A DNA stretch of 53,560 bases from Prevotella sp. (lineage in GTDB: Bacteria > Bacteroidota > Bacteroidia > Bacteroidales > Bacteroidaceae), in the NCBI GenBank assembly GCA_017619275.1, contig JAFZSR010000060.1, positions 1 to 53,560 of the forward strand, read 5' to 3'. Position 1 is the stretch's first letter, and every line of letters begins with the position of its first letter. Shown here one piece after another: positions 26,381 to 35,305 of this stretch. The notes below the pieces were generated by a model, which worked only from the letters and a program-made list of their open reading frames with translations, did not search any database and was not told where the DNA came from. Position numbers and translations under genes: made by a program.

Positions 26381-27070
26381 TCAATACTCCATCCTCATCT
26401 GGGTAGTCACTTCCCTGCCCTCGGCGTCGGCCTGCTCCTGCTGCAGGCTTTCAGCTTCCTGCTTCTTCTGCAGATAGCGCTGGTAGGCCTCTTCAATCTC
26501 TTGTTTCTTCTCGTCAACCAAGTGGCCTATCATCCTGACGTGGTTGTCATAGACCATGTCAAACTGAGACCTTGCCTCGTCCATCTCGTCCTTGGGTAGT
26601 TCATAAATTTCCTTGGCCAGACGCTGAAGATACTTCGCCTTGCTCTGGTCGCTCTGTGTCTTCGCCTCATTAAAAAAAGCCTCTACGCCAGTGTTCAGCA
26701 CATCGCGGCGGTCGCCGTTCACTTCGGGCATGGTCAGCCGCAGAAACTTCATGTCTTTGTTCTGTGTCTCGACATGTATCGTCTCTAAGCTCTGCTTGAA
26801 CTCTGGATGAATCTCCATGACGGCTTTGCCGATGGGCATGATGAGGTCCTCGTGGAAAGGATAGACATCCATCTGGTCATCGCTCTTCACGCCTACCTGG
26901 GCCACCTCCTCCAGCTTTTTCTCCTCACCCTTCACCATGATGGCGGCGGGGAGCAGAGCTGCCGGTTCTGCTTTCACACACAGGTTGACAAACCTGAACG
27001 TGAGCAGGGCGGCATAGCCGCTGAGCACGTTCTCATATTCTCTCTGCAATATTTCAATTTCCAGTTTCAT
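26381..27070 (-). CDS. Ribosome-recycling-factor-like protein in the T6SS operon
   Basis: 229 aa from the ATG at 27070 (TTG at 27085 possible). Read against E. coli RRF it aligns over nearly its full length by eye: 'PAALLPAAIMV....KKLEEVAQVGVKS' with RRF 'PSLLSGISVEY...TPLNQVANVVAED'; 'EDLIMPIGKAV' with 'KELTQKVEKAI'; 'LRLTMPEVNGDRRDVL' with 'IRVPLPPLTEERRKDL'; and 'LPKDEMDEARSQF...IGHLVDEKKQEI' with 'ISEDEDRRAQEEI...IDEVLEAKEKEL'. The ribosome-contacting RNIRR stretch (R129, R132 in E. coli) reads DQSKA here. A charged coiled-coil tail of about 35 residues is added. I infer an RRF paralogue that has lost ribosome splitting and serves the T6SS, perhaps as chaperone or adaptor. It lies between the PAAR-like and E1 genes. 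Confidence 0.7.
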   Translation of the reverse strand: MKLEIEILQREYENVLSGYAALLTFRFVNLCVKAEPAALLPAAIMVKGEEKKLEEVAQVGVKSDDQMDVYPFHEDLIMPIGKAVMEIHPEFKQSLETIHVETQNKDMKFLRLTMPEVNGDRRDVLNTGVEAFFNEAKTQSDQSKAKYLQRLAKEIYELPKDEMDEARSQFDMVYDNHVRMIGHLVDEKKQEIEEAYQRYLQKKQEAESLQQEQADAEGREVTTQMRMEY

Positions 27071-27103
27071 ACACTCAACTATCAACTATTCACTATCAAC
27101 TAT

Positions 27104-27502
27104 TCATGTTGCCGTGGTGTTCGGCAGATTGTTGCCAGGGAACTTGATGGATATCTGCCCTCCCCAAGTGCACATGCAGCAGGCGTTGTCGAGCAGTACG
27201 GGGAAGTTGGATATTCTCAGCTGCCCTGGCGGCGCCCATGGCGCAACGATGACGGGCATGCAGGGCATAGGGGTGAGTGTTCCCATGGCGGCGGCAGTGG
27301 CCGAGGCAACCGTGGGGTTGGCCATTGACTGGCACATGCCGAAGGGTGGAATGTTGACTATCGGCTTGTTGTCCATGATATTGCCAATTGGCAACTTGGC
27401 AGGTGTCAGCGTAGGACGCGTAGGGTCGAACACCGAGAATGTTGACGGTGCCATTCCGAAGGAGCATTGTAGCATTGCGCCTAGACAGACAATTCTTCCC
27501 AT
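27104..27502 (-). CDS. PAAR-like spike tip protein (DUF4280)
   Basis: 132 aa. The sequence follows the DUF4280 pattern closely: 'GAMLQCSFGMAPSTFSV', 'PIVNIPPFGMCQSMANPTVA', 'GTLTPMPCMPVIVAPWAPPG' and 'CMCTWGGQISIKFPGN', with Cys residues likely to bind metal at the tip. DUF4280 proteins cap the spike in contractile injection systems and replace the usual PAAR protein. It follows the beta-helix spike gene by 12 nt, which itself follows vgrG by 12 nt, so the three spike parts are made together. Confidence 0.88.
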   Translation of the reverse strand: MGRIVCLGAMLQCSFGMAPSTFSVFDPTRPTLTPAKLPIGNIMDNKPIVNIPPFGMCQSMANPTVASATAAAMGTLTPMPCMPVIVAPWAPPGQLRISNFPVLLDNACCMCTWGGQISIKFPGNNLPNTTAT

Positions 27503-27514
27503 GGTTATTATTCG

Positions 27515-29404
27515 TTATAAATCACTGGTGGGTATTGTGGGATTCTTCTGTGGTTTTTGAGGCGGAGCTGGAATAGAAATTGGTATGCCATCGCCGATAT
27601 TGGGTGCCTTGACAGCCTTGTTGGCGGTGATGTTCTCTCCCTGTATGTCTTGTCCAGTGAGCTTCGAGTCGAAGGTGGTCTCTCCATTTACCTTAACCTT
27701 GCCGCCTCTAACCGTCGCTTCATTGTCTGATGTCAGTTTGATATTGTCGTCAATCCACAAACCCGACTTTTGAGTAAGGACATAAATTTTTCCACCACTG
27801 CCAACATAGAGATTGTTGTCTGCAAAAAGGGTGGTGTTCATGCTTACAATATTATCGTTCTTATACCCGATACTCAAATTTTCGGCAGTGAGCAGCATCT
27901 CGCTGCCCTTGGCCAGCTCCTTCGACTTGAGGTGTTCGGGCTTCTTCAGGTTGCCATAGTCGTCGATTTCGTACTCTGCATTGTAACTGTCGATGTTGGT
28001 GGCCTTCATCGATATTTTCTGGCTGTTCACGCTGAACTTGCCTACGCTTTCGCCTTTCTCATTGATGGTCTTTACCTTCACCTTGTTGGCCCGCAGATTG
28101 ATTTCACCACCAGCGGTGAGTGCTATCTCCTTCTTCTTTTTCACGTCGGTCTGCTCCAGGTCGACCGACTCTAGGTTGATGGTCTTCGACTGGATGGTGA
28201 CATCACCCTGAAGCGGGAAATGCGCCTTCTTGAGCTTACCGTCGGCATCGTAGGTCTGATCTGTGATGTCGGCAGTGGTGATGCTGACGTTGCGCGACTG
28301 TATTGTCACACTGGCCTTGGCCTCCAGGGGCGTGAGGTGGGGGTGGTTGTTAGTATCGGCGGTCATGGAGCGCAGCTTGATGTCGTTGGCCCTGATGTCG
28401 ATGCCGGCGCCCTCGTTGGTGCGCCAGTTGTTGTCGCCGTCCTGTGAGAGGATGTCGATGTTCTCCGACTTCAGCGTCAGCCTCGTGCCAGTGGTCTCCG
28501 TCTCAAAGTTGGCCTTGCCGTTTTCGATGGCCGTGACTTCCGTGGTCATGCAGGCTTTCTGTCGTTGCAGCTCTGCCAGCTCTGAGACCAGCGCTGCATA
28601 CTCCAGCAAGTGCTGGCTAAACTGGGGTACAAGATTTTTCAGCCTGTAGTTCAGCTCGTCAATGGCCAGAATGTTCGTCTGGGTTAGGTCGCGGTCGGCT
28701 GTCAACGGTATCTCGGCTTTCAGGATCTCATTCATGTCAGTAATATCCTTGGCTATTTCAGCTTCCTTTTTCTGAATTTTCTCCGGGCCAGTCAGTTCGC
28801 TGATTTCGCTGTCAAGTTTTGTCTTCTGGTCGTTTACCGCCTTTTCTTTCTCTGTACTCGATTTGGTGGCAGCCAAGGTGATGCCTGTCTCCGAGGCGAT
28901 GGTGACGCCCTCGCTGCCGGCAAGCGGGAGGAATGTTCCCTGGTGGTAATCATTCTGGGCAGGTGAGTGACTATCGATGATCACCGTCCGTGCCTGCGCC
29001 GTAATCTTCGAGCTGCCTTCCCATACCACAGCCTCCTTGCCGTCGATGCCAGGGTCTATTGCCGACTGCTGGATGACGGGTGCGCGCATGGTGATATTGG
29101 CGCTTTGCCCCACGCCGTCTATGCCGATGGCACTGCCTTTGATGATGACCTCACCGCCGCCATGCTTCAGGGTGCCGTCCTTGCTGACGTTGCCGATGAT
29201 AATCTTCGGTGCAGAGATGACGATGCATTTGTTGTCGGTGATAAACTGCCCGTTGTTGATCTCGTTCAGTATGTCGACCTTCATCTGCTCTATGTCCTGC
29301 TTGTACTGGCGTACCTCATTCAGGTCTTGGGTGGCTTTTATCTGGAATTCGTCAATTAGCTTCTTCCACGTCCCCAACAGGGAATCATCTACCGTTACTG
29401 CCAT
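27515..29404 (-). CDS. Beta-helix spike-extension protein
   Basis: 629 aa without a signal peptide. An N-terminal helical part (1-45) is followed by repeated short alternating strands ('IVISAPKIIIGN', 'ITMRAPVIQQ', 'VTIASETGITL'), a coiled-coil insertion (about 190-305), and a long second block of strand repeats (about 305-600: 'VTIQSRNVSITT', 'INLRANKVKVKT', 'ISMKATNI') ending in a Pro-rich tail. Such repeats resemble the triangular beta-helix at the C-terminus of VgrG and gp5, here as a separate protein. Placed between VgrG and the PAAR-like tip, it probably lengthens the spike or serves as a cargo platform. I see no toxin domain, but a C-terminal effector module cannot be excluded. Confidence 0.75.
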   Translation of the reverse strand: MAVTVDDSLLGTWKKLIDEFQIKATQDLNEVRQYKQDIEQMKVDILNEINNGQFITDNKCIVISAPKIIIGNVSKDGTLKHGGGEVIIKGSAIGIDGVGQSANITMRAPVIQQSAIDPGIDGKEAVVWEGSSKITAQARTVIIDSHSPAQNDYHQGTFLPLAGSEGVTIASETGITLAATKSSTEKEKAVNDQKTKLDSEISELTGPEKIQKKEAEIAKDITDMNEILKAEIPLTADRDLTQTNILAIDELNYRLKNLVPQFSQHLLEYAALVSELAELQRQKACMTTEVTAIENGKANFETETTGTRLTLKSENIDILSQDGDNNWRTNEGAGIDIRANDIKLRSMTADTNNHPHLTPLEAKASVTIQSRNVSITTADITDQTYDADGKLKKAHFPLQGDVTIQSKTINLESVDLEQTDVKKKKEIALTAGGEINLRANKVKVKTINEKGESVGKFSVNSQKISMKATNIDSYNAEYEIDDYGNLKKPEHLKSKELAKGSEMLLTAENLSIGYKNDNIVSMNTTLFADNNLYVGSGGKIYVLTQKSGLWIDDNIKLTSDNEATVRGGKVKVNGETTFDSKLTGQDIQGENITANKAVKAPNIGDGIPISIPAPPQKPQKNPTIPTSDL

Positions 29405-29416
29405 AGTCGTTCTGAG

Positions 29417-32400
29417 TTAGAAATTTCTTAATACGTCTTTTAACTCCTGCACGTAGTCGGAGTTAGTGGTGCGTGTCAGCACACCGTTCACAATGTTGAT
29501 GGTTTCGTTCTTGCCCTTGTCAGACATCAGGATCTCGCCTTGCTTGCACGTGTCCCAAAGTCTGGGTTCGTAGCCCCAGTCGCGATAGAGGCCAATCATC
29601 TGCTCCACGAACTTTTTGTTGCTGTCTTTAAGGGCGCCGCTCTTTGGCTCGCCAAGCAGATCGACATAGCGTTTCCATTTCTCAGAATACAGATATTGGG
29701 CAAGGTATTCAAAAATTTCTATTGGTTTACTAGGTTCGGGCAGCTGCTTCACCAAGCCTGTTTTCTCTATCAGTCGCTTGGCCAGCATACGCTTCAGCCG
29801 CCGCCCGTTGAAAGCCTTGTTAATATAGTTGGTAGGGTCTTGATTGAATGTCTCGGTTTTATTCACAATCTTGATGATGAAGTCAGGCCACTCATTTTCT
29901 TTCATGCTGCTAACTACTTCTCTTAACTTAGACATGAAATACATGTCTTCTTGAGAAAAGAGTGGCCCGATTTTGACTACATTGAAGGCGTAATCATATA
30001 TCTCTCGGATACACTTCTTCAGTGAGTTGACATTAGTACACAAAACATCGGCGTCTGCTTGGGTAATGGCATATCCGTTCGCAAATTTCAGTTCTTTGAA
30101 GTCTCCAGACTGGTCGAACAGTATACTGATGAGCTTGGTGTGGTCTGGAGTCGTCATGTTATTTATATGAGCATTCGAGTTCAAAGCGAGCAATTTCGTC
30201 CTCACGTCCTCGTATTTGGTATAGAGGGTGTCGAACCATGTGTTTGTCATGGTGTCGATAAACCTGAGGGTGTTCAGCAGTGTGGACCCCTTGTCTTCCT
30301 TCATCGATTTAGACATTCCTTTCACACTGTACCCCTTGCTGGGTATCTCCACCTTACCGCCTCCGGCAGTGAGCAGCAGGTAGCGCCCCGACTGTATGGT
30401 CATGGTGCCTGCCACGGGCTTCAGCAGGGCTTCCCACACCGTGCGCAGCAGGCTCAGGTCGGTGAGGGGCGACAAGAAGCTGGCAGTGGCACTGGCGCCG
30501 AGGGCTTTGAGGTATTCCTTTCCATAGGTTTTCATGGAGAATTTTTTCTCGTCGATGAACTTGCCGGAAACAATTCTCACCTCGTTGCCAGCCTCTATGC
30601 TGACGTTCTTTCCCTTGATGCTGATGTCGCCATTGGGTGCTGAGATGGTGATGCCCGAGAAGGCGCTGATGTTCACGTTACCGAAGGGTGACTTGATATC
30701 TATCTTCCGCTCAGTAGACGATGCCTCAATCTTGTACATGCCCCACTTGTCGGTGAGGGTGATGCCGCCAGAGAGACTATCGTTACCCTTGAATTCGCAA
30801 TCAACATCGGCCAACTTATGAAATTTGCTCACCAGCCCGAAGGCAGGGAGCACGCCCGCCACGAAATTGTAGGAGTCGCCGCCGTCGTTGAACGACAGGG
30901 TGTGTCCCTTCGACGAGACGATGCTGCGATTGCCTTTCGGTGCCTCGCAGCGCCTGGTGTAGAGTGAGCCCACGACATAGGGGTGCTCCATGTTGCCGTT
31001 CTCATAGTCTACCAGCACCTCGTCGCCCGGGGAAGGCTCGAAGTTGAAGCCGCTGGCACCGCTCGGCGCATTGTTAGGAGCGAAGGGCACCACCATGCGT
31101 ATCCACGGCGACGGCGTCTCGCTTTCTTTTTGCCAGGGATAGCGTATGCACACGCGCCTGAAGCCCTCAGGGTCACCGGCAGAGGCGATGAAGGCCCGCT
31201 GCGGTCCCGACTTCCTCACGAAGGGTACGACGGCAGGCGGGCAGAAGAATTTCATGGTTTCCTCTTTCTTGTTTTTAATCACCTTTGCCGAAAACTGCTT
31301 GGTGAGTACTATCTGCTGACCCAGTGCCAAGGCAGCGGTACCGGCGGCATCGTCGGCCTCAGCCTTCAGTACCTCCTGCACCTCGGTCACAATACAGTTA
31401 GCACCGTCGAAGAAGAACTGACTGCCCAGGCTGAAGGCCTCCCACTCCGGCCCTAACGTGACCTCTGTCTGCTCCACGCTGTGGCTGCACTTGGCTATGA
31501 ACTGGTAGAACTTGGCATCCAGGTTCTGCTGGAAGTCGTAGTTCTCGGCTTTTACCGACTTGCTCAGCATGGAGCCGTAGAGGGTGGCCGTCTCGGTCGA
31601 CGAGTCGTACTGTTCTTCGGCGTTCTTGTGGATATCCTTCTTGGAATAGTTGTAATAGTCCTTGGAAGAACTGTCTGCAGGCTCCTCGCCGTAATGGGTC
31701 ACCACCCACTTCTCGTTGCCTTTCTTGTTCTTGAAGGCAAAGGCGTCACCTGTCCACACAATGGCCTCGGCATACTTCTCGGTGAGCTTGGCCAGCATCT
31801 GTGCTATGCTGGTCTGGTTCATAATGTTGTTGAGGGCTTCAATAAGGATGAACCAGTAGTCCTTGAACAGCATCTTCCCATAGTCGGCAAACTGGTCTTT
31901 CTGGAAGAGCATGCCCAGATACTCGTCGACGGGCAGCTCGTCGTAGCTGAAATAGGTGCCGCTGTCGCTGGCATAGATGGACGGCTCGGGGGCGTCGTCA
32001 TCCCGAGGCTCCATGGTGTTCACATAGACATCGGCAACACTGGCGTTTTTATCCGTCACTAAGGAATCCAAGGCTTTTTTATAGCGGTAGGACAGTATAC
32101 CCGTTGTATGGAGGACAGTGGTCGAGTTGACGGGGGGAAGCCCCAGATAGAGGTTGCCATTCTCATAGAAGAAGAATTCACCACAACGGTTGGCGGTGCG
32201 GGCAATGAGGTCGTAGAAGCTTTCGTTGTACTGCACGAGATAAGGCTGAATGAACTCTTTCGCCGTGTCTGAGCTGTAGTAATTGAGCGTGTGGAGCGTG
32301 AACTTCACCGTGGAGGTGGTGAACCCGGCCTTTTTCAGTATTCCGTCAATGGTCGTTTTGCCATCTATTGTCTTATTGTCCAGCGCTGTAAACAGAATAT

Positions 32401-32896
32401 CGCCACAGAGTTTCTTGTTGACATAGGTTTTGCAGTAGCGGTCAAGGGTGAGTTTATGGTCGGGGCTGTAGATGTAAAGTGTCAAGTCGGCATACTGCTC
32501 GCTGCCGTCGCGCTTGTATTCTGGCTCCACCTGATAGGTGTAATAGTCTTTGGCAATAGAATGGGTGGTGGTGCTCAAGGTTTGATTGAGAATGCCACCC
32601 TTCTTTTCCACGGTTTGTGTGAGCGAGACCTTCTTGTTGCCCATGAAGAAAGCAACCAGCTTGTCCTTAGAGGTAAAGAAGATATTGAAGAGATCGTTAG
32701 ACTTGTCCCTCACCTGCACCTTGGCCACCACGAGTCCGGGCTGGAACATCTTCTTATGATAGCGCAACGACAACAGCGAGAGCGAGCATTTCTTGCCGCC
32801 GATGGTAACTTCCGCGCCTTTGCTGCAGGTCATCGAGTCGCTTCCTATTGTCAAAGTATATGTATAGGTATATGTATATGTTTCTTCGTAGGCCAT
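29417..32896 (-). CDS. tssI: T6SS spike protein VgrG with long C-terminal helical extension
   Basis: 1159 aa. The N-terminal half is gp27-like; the gp5-type OB domain (about 560-650) is clear in 'ASAGDPEGFRRVCIRYPWQ', 'PSPWIRMVVPF', 'FEPSPGDEVLVDYENGNMEHPYVVGSLY'. A short beta-helix follows (about 730-870, 'FGNVNISAFSGITISAPNGDISIKGKNVSI'). The last 280 residues are mostly helical and end in 'GEILMSDKGKNETINIVNG...YVQELKDVLRNF'. VgrG trimers form the puncturing spike. The extension could be an effector ('evolved VgrG') or a docking domain for the beta-helix protein made 12 nt downstream. No catalytic motif is recognised in it. The 'YTYTYTYTL' start is an odd simple repeat. Confidence 0.9.
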   Translation of the reverse strand: MAYEETYTYTYTYTLTIGSDSMTCSKGAEVTIGGKKCSLSLLSLRYHKKMFQPGLVVAKVQVRDKSNDLFNIFFTSKDKLVAFFMGNKKVSLTQTVEKKGGILNQTLSTTTHSIAKDYYTYQVEPEYKRDGSEQYADLTLYIYSPDHKLTLDRYCKTYVNKKLCGDILFTALDNKTIDGKTTIDGILKKAGFTTSTVKFTLHTLNYYSSDTAKEFIQPYLVQYNESFYDLIARTANRCGEFFFYENGNLYLGLPPVNSTTVLHTTGILSYRYKKALDSLVTDKNASVADVYVNTMEPRDDDAPEPSIYASDSGTYFSYDELPVDEYLGMLFQKDQFADYGKMLFKDYWFILIEALNNIMNQTSIAQMLAKLTEKYAEAIVWTGDAFAFKNKKGNEKWVVTHYGEEPADSSSKDYYNYSKKDIHKNAEEQYDSSTETATLYGSMLSKSVKAENYDFQQNLDAKFYQFIAKCSHSVEQTEVTLGPEWEAFSLGSQFFFDGANCIVTEVQEVLKAEADDAAGTAALALGQQIVLTKQFSAKVIKNKKEETMKFFCPPAVVPFVRKSGPQRAFIASAGDPEGFRRVCIRYPWQKESETPSPWIRMVVPFAPNNAPSGASGFNFEPSPGDEVLVDYENGNMEHPYVVGSLYTRRCEAPKGNRSIVSSKGHTLSFNDGGDSYNFVAGVLPAFGLVSKFHKLADVDCEFKGNDSLSGGITLTDKWGMYKIEASSTERKIDIKSPFGNVNISAFSGITISAPNGDISIKGKNVSIEAGNEVRIVSGKFIDEKKFSMKTYGKEYLKALGASATASFLSPLTDLSLLRTVWEALLKPVAGTMTIQSGRYLLLTAGGGKVEIPSKGYSVKGMSKSMKEDKGSTLLNTLRFIDTMTNTWFDTLYTKYEDVRTKLLALNSNAHINNMTTPDHTKLISILFDQSGDFKELKFANGYAITQADADVLCTNVNSLKKCIREIYDYAFNVVKIGPLFSQEDMYFMSKLREVVSSMKENEWPDFIIKIVNKTETFNQDPTNYINKAFNGRRLKRMLAKRLIEKTGLVKQLPEPSKPIEIFEYLAQYLYSEKWKRYVDLLGEPKSGALKDSNKKFVEQMIGLYRDWGYEPRLWDTCKQGEILMSDKGKNETINIVNGVLTRTTNSDYVQELKDVLRNF

Positions 32897-32921
32897 AGAT
32901 GAGGGGTGTGAGGTGAGGGGG

Positions 32922-34238
32922 TTATTTCCGTTTCATTTTGATGTGCAGGTCGCTGAGCTCATTGCCTTTCATTCGCACCGTCTTCTCTATCGGGCGGTAG
33001 CCTTCCTTCTCTACTCTTACGGTGCAGGGCGTATGGGCTGGCAGCGATGGAATGATACAAGGCGTGTGGCCCATCATCAGTCCATTGACGAATATGCTGG
33101 CTCCAACCACGTTGCCATGAATGTTGAGCATGGCCATGCTGGCCTGAGGGGTGGCGAGGCTGGCCTCCACAGGCACCCCGTCGGAAACCCAAAGGTCGAT
33201 GGCCTTCGACTCGCTGTTTCCCTTGCGCGTGGAGACCTGGTGATAGCCTTGTGTCAGGGTGCCGCTCCACTGTCCGGTACCCATCTGCTCGCGGTCTATC
33301 CATATCTCGGTGTCGGCATCGGGGGCGTTCAAGACAACTGGGGTGAGCGGCAGTGCCTGCTGGTCTCGTGAAACCGTCATGGTGTCGGCTGTTATGGCGA
33401 GCGGCTGTCTGTGGGTCGACAGCAGCCTGAGGTCTTTGTTCAGTATCTCGGCCACCGCTTTTTCGGCTGGCTTTACTGTGATGGTGCGGTCGTAGTAGCA
33501 GTTGCCCGCAAACCAGGCACTGAGACGGTGGCTGCCAGGCGCGAGGCGCATGCTGACAGCTTCCAACTGCCCGATGGGCTGGCCATCGACATGTATGCTG
33601 AACCACGGCCGCTCGCTCTTCACGGTGAGATAGGAGTAGAAGGGCTGTAGCCTAAGGCTGAGGCTCAACTTCGCCGTGTCGGTGAGCATAAGCGTGTCGG
33701 CCACGGTTTCATAGAATGGTGCTTCTACCTGCCAGGCATGTTTGCCAAGGGGCAGGCACTTCGTCAGCTGTCCGTCGCGCACGGGGCAGACGGTGGAGTC
33801 GATGGTGACGACGGCATCCTTGGGTTCTATCTGGAACACCACCCACTGCTGTTGCAGTTTGTACTCCTTGTTGGGGTTCGTACAGTTGAGCGTAAGGCTG
33901 TAGTGCTTCTTGCGCTTGAGCCACTTCACGGGCACCCGGTAGGTGTAACGCCCATAGTCGGGGTGGGTAATGGTGATGTGGCGCGTGTGGTGAGGCAGCT
34001 TCACGGTGATGATGCCTTCGCCCTCTTCGGCCTCGGCGGGTTCTTTGCCATTGGCCAGAAACGCGAAGCCCTTCTCGTCGGTCTTCAGGTCGAGCAGCGC
34101 CTGCTGCTTGTCAACGGCCACCCGGGAACGGTTCCAGAGGTAACGGCGCACATGGGTGAATTGCTCCACTCCCATCTGCTGCGCCCCAACAGGAGCCATG
34201 CAGCATACCATCAGCAACACTACTGCCCACTGCCTCAT
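32922..34238 (-). CDS. Exported PEGA-domain protein (T6SS operon)
   Basis: 438 aa with a signal peptide (1-18, 'MVCCMAPVGA') and several PEGA-like beta-sandwich segments. The clearest is C-terminal: 'GNVVGASIFVNGLMMGHTPCIIPSLPAHTPCTVRVEKEGYRPIEKTVRM'. Others are near 'SIHVDGQPIGQLEAVSMRLAPGSHRLSAWF' (about 215-245) and 330-355. PEGA domains bind surfaces or peptidoglycan-linked proteins but are not enzymes. It sits between the last hcp-like gene and vgrG, an unusual place for a periplasmic protein, so it may be a cell-wall or outer-membrane collar of the apparatus, or an accessory of the host envelope. Confidence 0.8.
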   Translation of the reverse strand: MRQWAVVLLMVCCMAPVGAQQMGVEQFTHVRRYLWNRSRVAVDKQQALLDLKTDEKGFAFLANGKEPAEAEEGEGIITVKLPHHTRHITITHPDYGRYTYRVPVKWLKRKKHYSLTLNCTNPNKEYKLQQQWVVFQIEPKDAVVTIDSTVCPVRDGQLTKCLPLGKHAWQVEAPFYETVADTLMLTDTAKLSLSLRLQPFYSYLTVKSERPWFSIHVDGQPIGQLEAVSMRLAPGSHRLSAWFAGNCYYDRTITVKPAEKAVAEILNKDLRLLSTHRQPLAITADTMTVSRDQQALPLTPVVLNAPDADTEIWIDREQMGTGQWSGTLTQGYHQVSTRKGNSESKAIDLWVSDGVPVEASLATPQASMAMLNIHGNVVGASIFVNGLMMGHTPCIIPSLPAHTPCTVRVEKEGYRPIEKTVRMKGNELSDLHIKMKRK

Positions 34239-34284
34239 TTCCTCATATTACCGCTCCATGACATGACGTTTCCTGAAGATTGGG

Positions 34285-34764
34285 TTAGCTGTCCCCACTG
34301 ATGCCAAGCACCAGCTCACTGCCGTCTCTGTGCACGTAGGTTAACTGGCGCGCCAGAATCTTCACAAAGAGCAGGGCTTGCTGCCTGTCGTTGGATGCCT
34401 TTTCCTCTACATCGACCACGTAGCCGTCGACGGTAATGGCATTGTCGTAGTATTTCATGCATCCGTGGTCGAAGACTCCGTTGAAGACAAAGCTATAGTG
34501 GCTGGAGGCCTGGTCTTCCAGTTTCTCGTAGAAGAGTTTCTCGTCGGCTCTCATCACGCGGATGCTGAAGTCCACGACCACGCTCTCTGTCTGTCCGAAC
34601 ACTGTCCGCACCTCGTCGCGCTTCATGGAGCAGGTGTAGGCAAACTGCTGCACGGTGCTCCCCTTCTGTTGGGAGAAGCGGTCTTGCAGCACGGCATCGT
34701 GCATGCCCTGCCTGGCCATCTCTGCCAGATTGCCTTCGAAGACCATTACCTTGATCTCTTTCAT
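34285..34764 (-). CDS. Divergent TssD/Hcp-like protein
   Basis: 159 aa from the ATG at 34764; a GTG at 34788 would add eight acidic residues. The pattern 'FAYTCSMKRDEVRTVFGQTESVVVDFSIRVMRADEKLFYEKL' recalls the 'Y.l.R..D..G.......I.v.v......l...' layout of Bacteroidetes TssD, followed by strands 'YYDNAITVDGYVVDVEEK'. Similarity is weak. It follows the third Hcp-like gene closely. It could be a tube-capping or cargo-specific Hcp variant, or a tail-tube initiator that meets VgrG. Confidence 0.55.
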   Translation of the reverse strand: MKEIKVMVFEGNLAEMARQGMHDAVLQDRFSQQKGSTVQQFAYTCSMKRDEVRTVFGQTESVVVDFSIRVMRADEKLFYEKLEDQASSHYSFVFNGVFDHGCMKYYDNAITVDGYVVDVEEKASNDRQQALLFVKILARQLTYVHRDGSELVLGISGDS

Positions 34765-34791
34765 GTCGTTGTCATCGTCTTTGTTCACTGA

Positions 34792-35190
34792 CTAAAGGTG
34801 CTCGAACGCCATGCCGTCGATGGACACATGCTCGGGAACGATGGCCATCTTCAGCAGTCTGCGGCTTTGGGCGTCAATGTCGTAACTTTCACTAAAGGCA
34901 AAGCAGCGGGCATCGGTGAAGTCGATGGTGCGTCTCTCCGAATTGCTGTGGTTGAGCGATACCGGCAGCTCATAGCTGAGACGGCCTGACATCAGGCTGC
35001 GGTTGATAAACCATTCGTAGATGGTATAGTCATCGGTCTCAGGGGCTACTACAGTGATCTCTATCCGCTCGCACGACGGTTTCGATTCGGGAATGAACTG
35101 GTTGTAGCGACGCGCATAGTGGCACCGGAAGTCGGCCACCTTGTATTCTGCCGGTGCGTCCTTGATTTGCAGCGTTGTCAGTAGTGCCAT
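34792..35190 (-). CDS. TssD/Hcp-like tube protein 3
   Basis: 132 aa, the usual TssD length. 'VADFRCHYARRYNQFIPESKPSCERIEITVVAPETDDYTIYEWFINRSLMSGRLSYEL' keeps the TssD order of strands and the central 'lh.W.......sG.i.y' helix-turn, but differs strongly from the two upstream paralogues. Hcp hexamer rings stack into the inner tube. Because the divergence covers the whole protein, this may be a specialised ring, for example one that carries effector or contacts VgrG. Confidence 0.65.
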   Translation of the reverse strand: MALLTTLQIKDAPAEYKVADFRCHYARRYNQFIPESKPSCERIEITVVAPETDDYTIYEWFINRSLMSGRLSYELPVSLNHSNSERRTIDFTDARCFAFSESYDIDAQSRRLLKMAIVPEHVSIDGMAFEHL

Positions 35191-35227
35191 GTTAGAGAGA
35201 TGATTTGAGTTTCGGACTTCTAATGAG

Positions 35228-35292
35228 TTTAGGAGTGCAGACGGCAGCGACCCTGCCAGGATGATTGGCAGACCAGTGTCTACACTCCTAAA
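35228..35292 (-). terminator. Intra-operon stem-loop between hcp2 and hcp3
   Basis: The arms tttaggagtg (35228-35237) and cactcctaaa (35283-35292) are perfect reverse complements. Between them ggcag/ctgcc and tgcca/tggca could form inner hairpins, giving a branched structure in the mRNA. It lies in the 115-nt gap after the first two hcp genes. Partial termination or RNA protection here would give more TssB, TssC and main Hcp than the downstream parts, as a sheath-and-tube system needs. Confidence 0.55.
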
Positions 35293-35305
35293 ACCTCATC
35301 AGTCA

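Noticed and set aside
26381-27085. Calling the RRF-like gene frr
   Set aside because: The key Arg-rich ribosome contact is lost, an extra tail is present, and the gene sits inside a T6SS operon, so it is unlikely to be the housekeeping factor.
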